This document shows positions 5,820-13,213 of a stretch of 15,009 nucleotides of DNA, piece after piece. Source of the stretch: an uncultured Flavobacteriales bacterium (GTDB lineage Bacteria; Bacteroidota; Bacteroidia; Palsa-965); contig CAMLEF010000073.1 in assembly GCA_946478675.1 (NCBI GenBank), positions 1-15,009 of the forward strand, read 5' to 3'. The first letter of the stretch is position 1, and every line of letters begins with the position of its first letter. The position numbers and the translations under genes were made by a program. A model generated the notes under the pieces. That model was not told the origin of the DNA. It saw only the letters and a program-made list of their open reading frames with translations, and made no database searches.

Positions 5820-7814
5820 TTATCCGGTCGTTCCGTTCCGTTCCGCGGCTTTTTTCTTCCTGCGGCGAACGAATGCCTGGTGGAGCGAATGCAGGATGAT
5901 CAATGCAAGGAAAAAGACCAGCGCCGCCCATCCCAGCGAATGATGCAGGAAAAGATAATCGAGCACCGCCATGATCACCGCACTGATCCAGGTGGCGAGC
6001 GCAGGGAAACCGATGCTGTAAATGTCGATGCCGCGTTTTCCCTGTACGTAACGGCGACGACGCAGGAAAAGAATCACGAAGCCCATCACGATCACGAAAA
6101 GCACCGGGCCGAGAATGTTGATCATTTGCCATTTCAGGCGATGATCGCGCACTTTCACCTTGTCGAGCAAACGCAGGCGCACCTCGCGCGAACGAAGCGT
6201 CAGCATGCCTTTGTCGTCGCAGAGATAGTTCATGCAGTTGACGAGAAGCGTTTTGTTTGCGTAAAGACGCGGCTGGCCCTGTGCGTCGAGGTTCTGGCGG
6301 TTCAGCAGGTCCATGCCCAGTTTGAGCGCACGCAAACCGTTCTGGTCGCGCACGACAGGATTCCGCGCCACGTCACCGTCGCCGATGACGATGATCTTCG
6401 ATTCGTGCAGCGAATGATCCTTGTAACCGATCTGTGAAACTTCCGCGAGCTTGCCGGGAAGGATCTGGTTCTTGAAAAGCGAATTGAACGAACCTTCGAG
6501 AAGTACAGCCACCGGCTGGTCCGGTTTGTCGAAGCTGCGCGGATCGCGTTTGATCATGCCCATGCGCAGGTCGAGCGGCTGCGGCGTGCGCAGGAAACGG
6601 GATTTGTCCGACGATTTGATGAGGATCGTTTTCTTCACGCCCGGCGATGTTTCAACGGTATCGACGGTGCTGAGGAAATCGAACTTGATGTTGTCGAGGT
6701 TGCGGACGATCGGGTTTTGCTCCCGCGGCTGGATCGTCGGGCAATAATACCAGGGCAATGACATGAACTGGTTCTGCTTGCCGACGGGCACCACGAGGTT
6801 CGCGCAATAATAATCTTCCACGATCGTGCTGTTCAGTCGCGCGCCGTAACGGAAGAGCATGTCTTCAAGGCCGAGCTTCCGCGGCAACGCCATCGTATGC
6901 CCGGTCATCGCGAGACTGTCGACGCTGACGTACACGGGATCGACGAGGAACAGCGCTTTTCCGCCGTACATGATATACTGGTCGAGCACGAAGCGTTCGT
7001 AAGGCGTGAATGTCGAATCGGGACCGGCGACGAGCACGGCGGAATATTTCGTGCGCACCTGGTCGGCTTTCTGCATCGTGTCGAGGAATGCATCCTGGTT
7101 GGAGTGGAAGTTGACGAAATCCACTTCGTAATATTCGCGCAATGCATGAGCGAGGTCGGCCAGCTCGAGCGTGTCGGGTTCTCCGTGTCCCTGCGTGATG
7201 GCGATGTGCGCCTTCTCTTTCATCTGCAGCTTGCGGATCGCATTCGACATCTCGTATTCCAGCGATTCGACGTCGTGGTTGAGCGCTTCCTGCCCGGATT
7301 CGGCAGACGACGTATGCTTCAGCGGGATGATCACTTTCTTATCGCCGATCGTCGCGACCGCCCACGGATAAATTTTCTGCTGCGTCAGCGCGGTGCCGCC
7401 TTCATCGCCCAGCACGGGATACTGCGGAAGCAATCCCTGCGATTCGAGCTGTTCCTGGAACTTCGCGCGCTTTTCCGGATCCGGGTCGTCGTTCGGGTCG
7501 ATGAATTCGTACTGGATCTTGTCGCCGCCGTACGCACGGAATTCATCCAGCATGATGCGCGTTTCATCACGAAGACGTTTGTAATCGCCTGCGCCCTGCG
7601 GGAAATCACCGTCGAGATATACTTTGAAATAGACGCGGTCGTCCAGCTGCTGCAGCATATCCTTCGTGGTTTCCGCGAGCGTGTACCGTTTTTCGGCGGT
7701 GAGGTCGAAGCGATGGAAGAAATACTGCGAGAGCACATTGAACAGCACGAGGATCGCCAGCCCCAGCACGAGGTTGATGAGATCGGATCGTTTGTTTTTA
7801 TTCTTGTTGTTCAT
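5820..7814 (-). CDS. gldG: GldG-like ABC transporter auxiliary protein with extended C-terminus
   Basis: This 664-residue protein has an N-terminal membrane helix (about 11-31), a large extracytoplasmic region, and a C-terminal helix (564-584) followed by RRRRY. Family features include LTAEKRYTLA (38-47), the RIMLDEFRAYGGDKIQYEFIDPN block (86-108), ITQGHGEPD (206-214) and a YGGKALFLVDP strand (283-293). In GldG proteins of Flavobacterium type the chain normally ends soon after the arginine-rich segment. Here about 75 further residues add two more hydrophobic helices (about 601-622 and 628-648) and a basic tail. GldG works with the GldF permease and a GldA ATPase, first linked to gliding motility; homologues also occur in non-gliding species, so motility should not be assumed. 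No gldA is in the window. The start lies 26 bases after the gldF stop. Confidence 0.9.
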   Translation of the reverse strand: MNNKNKNKRSDLINLVLGLAILVLFNVLSQYFFHRFDLTAEKRYTLAETTKDMLQQLDDRVYFKVYLDGDFPQGAGDYKRLRDETRIMLDEFRAYGGDKIQYEFIDPNDDPDPEKRAKFQEQLESQGLLPQYPVLGDEGGTALTQQKIYPWAVATIGDKKVIIPLKHTSSAESGQEALNHDVESLEYEMSNAIRKLQMKEKAHIAITQGHGEPDTLELADLAHALREYYEVDFVNFHSNQDAFLDTMQKADQVRTKYSAVLVAGPDSTFTPYERFVLDQYIMYGGKALFLVDPVYVSVDSLAMTGHTMALPRKLGLEDMLFRYGARLNSTIVEDYYCANLVVPVGKQNQFMSLPWYYCPTIQPREQNPIVRNLDNIKFDFLSTVDTVETSPGVKKTILIKSSDKSRFLRTPQPLDLRMGMIKRDPRSFDKPDQPVAVLLEGSFNSLFKNQILPGKLAEVSQIGYKDHSLHESKIIVIGDGDVARNPVVRDQNGLRALKLGMDLLNRQNLDAQGQPRLYANKTLLVNCMNYLCDDKGMLTLRSREVRLRLLDKVKVRDHRLKWQMINILGPVLFVIVMGFVILFLRRRRYVQGKRGIDIYSIGFPALATWISAVIMAVLDYLFLHHSLGWAALVFFLALIILHSLHQAFVRRRKKKAAERNGTTG

Positions 7815-7840
7815 TGTGCGGAAAGATCACGCCGTCGTGC

Positions 7841-8572
7841 TCACCATTTACGGCTTTCGAGAACGGTTTTGGTCAGCAGGATGAAGAGAGCGTTCAGGCT
7901 TAAGAAGTAGGTGATGTCGCGTGTATCGACGACGCCGCGGCTGAGCGAATTGTAATGCTCGTTGATGCCGAGCGCCTGGATGAACGTGTCGGCTTTTCCG
8001 AACAGCGAAAGCGAGCTGATCTGCTCGAAGCCGATATAGCAGAAGAAACAAAGGGCCAGCGCAAGAATGAAGGAGATGATCTGGTTGTCGGTGAGCGACG
8101 AAGCGAAAATGCCGATGGAAACGAACGAAGAGCCGAGCAGCAGCAATCCGAAGTACGAGCCCCAGGTGCCGCCGGAATCGATATTGCCGATGGGGCTGCC
8201 GAGACGGTAAACGCTGTAATAATAAACGAGCGTCGGCAGCAGCGAAAAGAGCACGAGGATAAAACCGGCCGCATATTTCGCGATGATGATCTGAAGATCG
8301 GTAAGCGGGCGGGTGAGGAGCAGCTCGATCGTTCCCGATTTTTTCTCGTCGGCAAACGAACGCATCGTAATGGCCGGGATCAGGAAGAGAAACACCCACG
8401 GCGCAATCGCAAACAGCGTGTCGATGTTCGAGTAGCCGTTGTCGAGCACATTCGAGCCGCCACGGATGATCCACATGAACAGGCTGATCGCCAACAGGAA
8501 GACGACGATCACGATATACCCGATCAACGAACTGAGGAAGCTCCGGATTTCTTTAACGAAGAGTGAATACAT
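7841..8572 (-). CDS. gldF: GldF-like ABC-2 permease
   Basis: This 243-residue membrane protein has about six hydrophobic segments (near 14-36, 53-70, 99-120, 138-158, 164-182 and 220-236). The cytoplasmic-loop signature of ABC-2 permeases, EKKSGTIELLLTRPL (76-90), follows MRSFADE. GldF-specific stretches are SSLTDNQIISFI (158-169) and the region EHYNSLSRGVVDTRDITYF (205-223). It is the membrane subunit that would pair with a GldA-type ATPase and the GldG auxiliary protein; its substrate is unknown. It heads the minus-strand cluster gldF, gldG, DUF4340, dnaN. A TACTTTTG element lies 19 bases upstream of the ATG. Confidence 0.93.
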   Translation of the reverse strand: MYSLFVKEIRSFLSSLIGYIVIVVFLLAISLFMWIIRGGSNVLDNGYSNIDTLFAIAPWVFLFLIPAITMRSFADEKKSGTIELLLTRPLTDLQIIIAKYAAGFILVLFSLLPTLVYYYSVYRLGSPIGNIDSGGTWGSYFGLLLLGSSFVSIGIFASSLTDNQIISFILALALCFFCYIGFEQISSLSLFGKADTFIQALGINEHYNSLSRGVVDTRDITYFLSLNALFILLTKTVLESRKW

Positions 8573-8591
8573 ACTGTGGTCGGGGACGGTT

Positions 8592-8599
8592 CAAAAGTA
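8592..8599 (-). promoter_or_regulatory. Putative gldF -7 promoter element (TACTTTTG)
   Basis: The minus strand reads TACTTTTG, an exact TAnnTTTG match, 19 bases before the gldF start codon, which would give a leader of about 14 bases. No TTG is present at the usual -33 spacing. Confidence 0.35.
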
Positions 8600-8670
8600 A
8601 CGATTGCCCGCTGACTTTGTTTTCGTGGAGGAAGAAGCTTTTAACATCCTTTTGCACAATTGGTGCGGAT

Positions 8671-8711
8671 GGTTGCGGGTTGCGTGTTGCGAGGGTGCGG
8701 AGTTGCGGGTG
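8671..8711 (+). repeat. Degenerate (N)GTTGCG tandem array
   Basis: Successive 7-8 base units GGTTGCG, GGTTGCG, TGTTGCG, AGGGTGCG and GAGTTGCG run head to tail, with a related GGTGCG just before at 8662. The last part (GGGTGCGGAGTTGCGGG) is roughly complementary to the CGCACCYC array at 8976-9015, so the two can be seen as outer arms around the region. Confidence 0.65.
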
Positions 8712-8758
8712 AAAGAAATGGAAGAGGTAAATGGGAACGGTCAGCAATTGAATGATGC

Positions 8759-8795
8759 GGTTGGTTGGGTTGGTTGGTTGGTTGGTTGGTTGGTT
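8759..8795 (+). repeat. GGTT tandem array, nine units
   Basis: The sequence is nine GGTT units, with one extra G in the third unit. The 16 bases at 8760-8775, including the irregular GGG, are the exact reverse complement of 8910-8925. The run is also a candidate site for replication slippage and length variation. Confidence 0.85.
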
Positions 8796-8799
8796 CAGC

Positions 8800-8869
8800 C
8801 CGTTCGAGCGGAGTCGAGAACCTGTTTCATTTTAATGCTACAGGTTCTCGACTTCGCTCGAACAAACGG
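8800..8869. repeat. Strong hairpin, TTCGAGCG(G/A)AGTCGAGAACCTGT arms
   Basis: The left arm ends at 8825 and the right arm starts at 8840. They pair over 23 bases with a single G/A difference that still allows a G-U pair in RNA, and CCG/CGG pairs outside a four-base bulge. The 14-base loop itself contains CATT/AATG, extending the fold. It closely resembles short GC-rich palindromes of the CTCGACT(T/C)CGCTCGA type that I recall as dispersed intergenic repeats in Bacteroidota; I have not verified that here. No T-run adjoins either side. Confidence 0.85.
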
Positions 8870-8909
8870 ATAAAAACAAATTGTTGCAGAGATTTTCCTC
8901 TTCCAACTT

Positions 8910-8925
8910 AACCAACCCAACCAAC
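8910..8925. repeat. Reverse-complement partner of the GGTT array
   Basis: AACCAACCCAACCAAC here is the exact reverse complement of 8760-8775. The irregular triple base is conserved in both, so the copies share an origin rather than being two independent simple repeats. The two flank the hairpin at 8800-8869. Confidence 0.8.
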
Positions 8926-8975
8926 TCTTCAACCTTTTCCATGTGACTGCTGCATTCCCTGCCACCGCAATCCCC

Positions 8976-9015
8976 CGCACCCCCGCACCTCCGCACCTCC
9001 GCACCCCCGCACCTC
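8976..9015 (+). repeat. Perfect octamer array CGCACC(C/T)C x5
   Basis: Five head-to-tail 8-base units, CGCACCCC, CGCACCTC, CGCACCTC, CGCACCCC and CGCACCTC, fill exactly 40 bases. Only the seventh base varies. The array ends in CTCTTTTTGC and lies 54 bases before the lysC start, within its likely upstream control region. Confidence 0.85.
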
Positions 9016-9069
9016 TTTTTGCACTTTACCTGAAAATGAAGAACTTCGGCGGCCATTCACCATTCTCCT

Positions 9070-10386
9070 ATGCTCGTTTTAAAATTCGGAGGTACTTCCG
9101 TCGGCAGCGCGGAACGCATGAAGGCGCTCGTACCGCTCATTACCGGCGGCAAGCCGAAGATCGTCGTGCTCTCGGCGATGTCGGGGACCACCAACAGCCT
9201 CGTTGAAATTGCGACTGCGCTTTATGCGAAAGACCACGGCAAAGCCCGTTCGCTGATCGAAGCGCTCGAGAAGAAATACCGGGCGGTAGTCGATGAGCTG
9301 TACAACACCGGCGACGGTAAGCTGAAAGGACACGAGCTGGTGACGCATCATTTCGAATACCTCAGCAGCTTCACGATCGATCTTTTTACAGCGAACGAAG
9401 AAAAAGCGATCCTCGCGCAGGGCGAATTGCTGTCGACGGCGCTGGTGCAATTTTATCTCGAAGAGCTCGGAAAAAAATCGGCGCTGTTGCCGGCGCTCAA
9501 CTTCATGCGCATCGACGAGAACGATGAGCCCGATCTCGAGTACATCGAAAAACATATGAAGGAAGAGCTCGCGAAATATCCCGGCGTCGAGCTGTTCATC
9601 ACGCAGGGCTACATCTGCCGCAATTCCTTTGGCGAGATCGACAACCTCAAGCGCGGCGGCAGCGATTATACGGCGACACTCGTCGGTGCGGCTTTGCATG
9701 CCGAGGAAGTGCAGATATGGACCGACATCGACGGCATGCACAACAACGATCCGCGCATCGTCGACAAAACGTTCCCGATTCACGAGCTCACGTTCGACGA
9801 AGCAGCCGAGCTCGCGTATTTCGGCGCGAAAATCCTGCACCCGACCTGCGTGCTGCCTGCGCAGAAACGGAACGTGCCCGTCGCCCTGCTGAACACGATG
9901 CAACCCGAAGCGAAAGGCACCATCATCGGCGGCGTGACCGTCGGCGATCGCATTACGGCGATCGCTGCGAAAGACGGCATTGCAGCCATCAAGATCCGCT
10001 CGGCGCGAATGCTGCTGGCGTATGGTTTCCTGCGCTCCGTTTTCGAAGTGTTCGAACGCTACAAAACACCGATCGACATGATCACGACTTCGGAAGTTGC
10101 CGTGTCCGTCACGATCGATAACCTGAAGCATCTCGATGAAATTACCGAAGAGCTGAAAAGCTTCGGCACCGTGGAAGTCGACAAAGACCAGACGATCGTC
10201 TGCATCGTCGGCACGTTCGGCAAAGACAAACAGGGTTACGCTTCCCGTGTTTTCGATGCGCTGAAGAACATCCCGATCCGGATGATCTCCTACGGCGGCA
10301 GTGAGAACAACATTTCCATCCTCGTCGACACCACGCGCAAAAAAGAAACGCTGCAGGCGCTCAATAAAGGATTGTTCAATTTATAA
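9070..10386 (+). CDS. lysC: Aspartate kinase
   Basis: This 438-residue enzyme phosphorylates aspartate, the entry step to lysine, diaminopimelate, threonine and methionine. Kinase motifs are KFGGTSVG (5-12), SAMSGTTNSL (35-44), AQGELLS (116-122), LKRGGSDYTATLVG (193-206), the aspartate/ATP-site block WTDIDGMHNNDPRIV (217-231) and FGAKILHP (251-258). Two ACT regulatory units follow from about 305, with DMITTSEVAVSV (336-347) and ISYGGSENNIS (406-416), so allosteric control by lysine or threonine is expected. The length matches monofunctional enzymes; there is no homoserine dehydrogenase domain. The ATG at 9070 directly begins the conserved N-terminal strand. lysA follows after 47 bases on the same strand, forming a probable lysine/DAP operon. 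Confidence 0.96.
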   Translation: MLVLKFGGTSVGSAERMKALVPLITGGKPKIVVLSAMSGTTNSLVEIATALYAKDHGKARSLIEALEKKYRAVVDELYNTGDGKLKGHELVTHHFEYLSSFTIDLFTANEEKAILAQGELLSTALVQFYLEELGKKSALLPALNFMRIDENDEPDLEYIEKHMKEELAKYPGVELFITQGYICRNSFGEIDNLKRGGSDYTATLVGAALHAEEVQIWTDIDGMHNNDPRIVDKTFPIHELTFDEAAELAYFGAKILHPTCVLPAQKRNVPVALLNTMQPEAKGTIIGGVTVGDRITAIAAKDGIAAIKIRSARMLLAYGFLRSVFEVFERYKTPIDMITTSEVAVSVTIDNLKHLDEITEELKSFGTVEVDKDQTIVCIVGTFGKDKQGYASRVFDALKNIPIRMISYGGSENNISILVDTTRKKETLQALNKGLFNL

Positions 10387-10398
10387 CCACCGCGAGGC

Positions 10399-10423
10399 CT
10401 CTGCGTTCTCTGCGCCTCTGCGG
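10399..10423 (+). repeat. CTCTGCG word array between lysC and lysA
   Basis: Three CTCTGCG units (10399-10405, 10408-10414, 10416-10422) occupy half of the 47-base gap between the two genes. They are preceded by the perfect palindrome GAGGCCTC (10394-10401). Words of this CTCTGCG/CGCAGAG type recur, from memory, as dispersed intergenic repeats in many bacterial genomes. Confidence 0.7.
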
Positions 10424-10433
10424 CAATTTTACC

Positions 10434-11585
10434 ATGTTCACGCAACAACGCCTTTCTCAACTCCAGCAGCGCCCGACGCCGTTCTATGTTTACGACCTCG
10501 GACTGCTCGATCGCACACTCGTTGCCGCCAAAGCAGCTTCGGCGCCACACGACTATCACGTTCATTATGCGTTGAAGGCGAATTCCAACCCGGAAATTCT
10601 TTCGCACATCCGCAAGGCCGGCTTCGGCGCCGATTGTGTCAGCGGCAATGAAGTGAAACGCGCGGTGGAGACGGGCTTTGATAAAGAAGCGATCGTTTTT
10701 GCCGGCGTTGGAAAAAGCGATGCCGAGATCCGTTATGCGCTGGAGCAGGAAATTTTCTGCTTCAACTGCGAATCGCTGCCGGAGCTCGAAGTGATCGACC
10801 AGCTGGCGCGCGCAATGGGCAAGAAGGCGCGTGTGGCGTTGCGCATCAACCCGAACGTCAAAGCGAACACGCATCATTACATCACCACCGGTCTCGAAGA
10901 AAATAAATTCGGCATCAGCATCCACGAATTGCCGGCGGTGATCGAAGCGATGAATGATCTTTCGCATCTTCAGTTGATCGGGCTGCATTTTCATATCGGT
11001 TCGCAGATCACGGACCTTTCTGTTTTCCGCTCGCTGTGCATGCGCGTGAACGAATTGCAGGAATGGTTTGCTTCACGTCGCATTCCGCTGCAGCATATCA
11101 ACGTCGGCGGAGGACTCGGCGTCAATTATCACGAACCGGATCAAGAAGCGGTCCCGGATTTCGAATCGTTCTTCGGCATCTTCGCGAAATTTCTCGAAGT
11201 GCGTTCCGGGCAACAGGTGCATTTCGAATTAGGCCGTGCTTTCGTGGCGCAATGCGGTTCGCTCATCTCGCGCGTGCTTTACGTGAAGAAAGGCGTACAA
11301 ACGAATTTCGCGATCCTCGACGCGGGCATGACGGAGCTTATTCGTCCCGCGCTCTACCAGGCGTATCACAAAGTCGAAAACCTCACGCCTTCGCCCGGCG
11401 CAACCATTTCGCGTTACGACGTGGTCGGACCGGTTTGCGAATCGTCGGATTGTTTCGGCAAAGCGATGGATCTTCCCGAAGTAAAACGCGGCGATCTTGT
11501 CGCCATTCGCACGGCCGGCGCTTACGGTGAAGTGATGATGAGCCGCTACAACCTGCGTGAGGCGGAAGCGACGCTGTACTGGTAA
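10434..11585 (+). CDS. lysA: Diaminopimelate decarboxylase
   Basis: This 383-residue PLP enzyme converts meso-diaminopimelate to lysine, the last step of the pathway that lysC opens. The PLP lysine is Lys48 in HYALKANSNP. Other fold-type III decarboxylase motifs are GADCVSGNE (65-73), INPNV (138-142), GLHFHIGSQ (183-191), the phosphate-binding GGGLG (225-229), ELGR (265-268, where many homologues have EPGR), DAGMTELIRPALY (296-308) and CESSD (335-339) with the cysteine that completes the partner subunit's active site. It is slightly shorter than the ~420-residue E. coli enzyme. The ATG lies 47 bases after the lysC stop with no evident promoter, so it is probably cotranscribed. Confidence 0.95.
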   Translation: MFTQQRLSQLQQRPTPFYVYDLGLLDRTLVAAKAASAPHDYHVHYALKANSNPEILSHIRKAGFGADCVSGNEVKRAVETGFDKEAIVFAGVGKSDAEIRYALEQEIFCFNCESLPELEVIDQLARAMGKKARVALRINPNVKANTHHYITTGLEENKFGISIHELPAVIEAMNDLSHLQLIGLHFHIGSQITDLSVFRSLCMRVNELQEWFASRRIPLQHINVGGGLGVNYHEPDQEAVPDFESFFGIFAKFLEVRSGQQVHFELGRAFVAQCGSLISRVLYVKKGVQTNFAILDAGMTELIRPALYQAYHKVENLTPSPGATISRYDVVGPVCESSDCFGKAMDLPEVKRGDLVAIRTAGAYGEVMMSRYNLREAEATLYW

Positions 11586-11645
11586 TCGCTGCAAAACGTG
11601 CGCGAAATCTGCAGGCTTGCCGGACGGAATGCGTAAGTTTATTTC

Positions 11646-13088
11646 GTGAATCCCTTCCGTAACCTCGCTGCTGTTTTCCTGCTGATCCTCGTTTCTTCTT
11701 TTGTTTCGAAAGAGAAAAAGACTGCTGTTTCTCCTTACGATCCGGCGCATTTATTTTCCGTGGAAGAATTGCAGGAAGATTTCCGCGTGCTTCGTCATGA
11801 CATCGAAAAGCGGCAGCCGAATTTGTACCTCTATACGTCCAAAACGCAGATGGATGCTGCATTCGACAGCCTCTACAACGCGATTGACCGGCCGATGAAT
11901 TTTTACGAATTCTACGCGCACATTACCGTAATTGAATCGTTCATCAAAGACGGGCATAACCTGATCGCACCGGGAGAGGCCGCAGGGAAATACAACGACC
12001 GGCACGCCGTTTATTTTCCGCTGCACGTGAGCTACATCAACGGCCGGCTGTATTCCGATATGAATTACACGAAGGATACGACGCTGTACGACGGTGCGCA
12101 GGTGCTTTCCATCAACGGCAAAAGCGCCGACGACATCCACGACTTTTATGCGCTGCGCATGGTGCGTGACGGTTATAACCAGACGCTGCCCGACTGGATC
12201 ATCACGGTGTATTTCCGCGGCTTTTATTCTTTTTTCACCGGTTTTAAAGAAACCTACACGATCGATTTTGCCGGGCGTGACGGCTCGCCGAAAAAAGTTT
12301 CGTTGCCGGCATTGCCGATCGACACGATCCTGTCGGCATGGCGTAAAAAATACCCGGCGAGAATAGCATCGCAACGGAAACGGCTGGGCCTTCACCTGCG
12401 TTTCGATTCCATTCCCGGCACCGCGGTGCTGACGGTGCAAAGCTTTGACGAAAACCTCCTGAAAAAAGGATACCATCAGCATTTCAGGCGCGTCATGAAA
12501 AAATTCTTCGCGCAGATCGATTCGTCGAAGTGCGAAACGCTGGTGCTCGACGTGCGTGATAATGGCGGCGGCGACCCGGCTTTGTCCGCCTGGCTGCTGC
12601 AGCAGGTGATGGATCAGCCGTTCGTATATGCAGAAGACTGCCGTCGCACGCGGCGCATTCCCGTTCGTGCCCGCAAGGAACGGCTCACGCGGTGCCGCAT
12701 GCCCGGCTTCGGAAGAGGAACATTCCACCCGGCGAAGCAGGCCTTCCGCGGAAAACTGATCGTGCTTATCAACGGCGGCAGCTTTTCAGCAACGGGCGAG
12801 CTGGCTTCGGTGCTGTCGCGTTACAAGCGTGCTGTTTTCGTTGGCGAAGAAACCGGCGGCAATAATGTGATCTGCGGCGGCACCATGTTCCGGCATCGCG
12901 CGACGCTTCCGCATACACGTATCGTTTGCCTGACCGGGACGGAAGCGACCGTGCTGCGCGATTTAGCGACGAACACGGGCCACGGTACGATGCCGGACTG
13001 GCCGGCAGTTAATTCGATCGACGATATTGTAGCGAACAGGGATGCGGTGATGGAATTTGCGCTCGGGCTGGCACGGCAAAAACAATAG
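11646..13088 (+). CDS. Secreted S41 family peptidase
   Basis: Translation probably starts at the GTG at 11646, because an in-frame TAA lies just upstream (11634-11636) and a signal peptide follows directly (hydrophobic 7-20). The 480-residue product has a helical N-terminal module, SFIKDGHN (98-105) whose His104 may belong to the active site, a PDZ-like region (about 126-165, ending LSINGKSADD), and a C-terminal protease core. The core has LVLDVRDNGGGD (299-310), LINGGSFSATGE (374-385) with the likely nucleophile Ser381, and FVGEETGGNN (398-407). It resembles tail-specific/tricorn-type proteases. An unusual arginine-rich piece lies between Cys332 and Cys350. Expected location is the periplasm or cell surface. 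It follows lysA by 60 bases, but a functional link is not evident. Confidence 0.88.
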   Translation: MNPFRNLAAVFLLILVSSFVSKEKKTAVSPYDPAHLFSVEELQEDFRVLRHDIEKRQPNLYLYTSKTQMDAAFDSLYNAIDRPMNFYEFYAHITVIESFIKDGHNLIAPGEAAGKYNDRHAVYFPLHVSYINGRLYSDMNYTKDTTLYDGAQVLSINGKSADDIHDFYALRMVRDGYNQTLPDWIITVYFRGFYSFFTGFKETYTIDFAGRDGSPKKVSLPALPIDTILSAWRKKYPARIASQRKRLGLHLRFDSIPGTAVLTVQSFDENLLKKGYHQHFRRVMKKFFAQIDSSKCETLVLDVRDNGGGDPALSAWLLQQVMDQPFVYAEDCRRTRRIPVRARKERLTRCRMPGFGRGTFHPAKQAFRGKLIVLINGGSFSATGELASVLSRYKRAVFVGEETGGNNVICGGTMFRHRATLPHTRIVCLTGTEATVLRDLATNTGHGTMPDWPAVNSIDDIVANRDAVMEFALGLARQKQ

Positions 13089-13213
13089 CGGCAGGCTCCA
13101 TTCACCCGCCCAAACCGGCCTTTCATCCGGTCGAATTCCCGGTTCAGCCAAGAGACGGATTACCATTGCGATTATTCCGTAAAATTGCCGTCCACACACC
13201 GAATTCGCATTTC

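Larger units (their letters stand above)
8573..9069. other. Divergent intergenic region of repeats between gldF and lysC
   Basis: These 497 bases separate the divergent gldF and lysC starts and contain no credible gene. Open frames here encode only low-complexity peptides translated from the repeats. In order the region holds the gldF -7 element, a degenerate GTTGCG array, a GGTT array, a strong hairpin, the reverse complement of the GGTT array, and a perfect octamer array ending 54 bases before lysC. I found no clear lysC promoter and no lysine riboswitch-like architecture. Confidence 0.8.

Noticed and set aside
5376..6437. 353-codon open frame on the plus strand
   Set aside because: It runs antisense across the DUF4340 gene, the gap and the end of gldG, ignoring real gene borders. 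Composition is that of a shadow frame.
6897..7910. 337-codon open frame antisense to gldG and gldF
   Set aside because: It crosses the gldF/gldG boundary and encodes only a biased composition mirrored from the real genes.
8604..9056. Several short open frames in the repeat region
   Set aside because: Translations are low-complexity repeats of the DNA words (for example VGWLVGWLV), with no start context or conserved domain.
9016..9069. Lysine riboswitch or attenuator before lysC
   Set aside because: Only 54 bases separate the octamer array from the start codon, and no multi-helix leader or leader peptide with lysine codons is visible.
9079..10131. 350-codon open frame antisense to lysC
   Set aside because: All aspartate kinase motifs are on the other strand; there is no signature in this translation.
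11751..12728. 325-codon open frame antisense to the S41 peptidase
   Set aside because: The plus strand carries the signal peptide and catalytic motifs; this frame has none.
13114..13131. ACCGG/CCGGT hairpin after the S41 peptidase gene
   Set aside because: The stem is only five base pairs with an eight-base loop and no T-run, so it is not a convincing terminator.
13180..13187. TAAAATTG as a promoter for the M1 peptidase gene
   Set aside because: It has one mismatch to TAnnTTTG and no TTG at the right spacing. Position is plausible but support is too thin for a feature.
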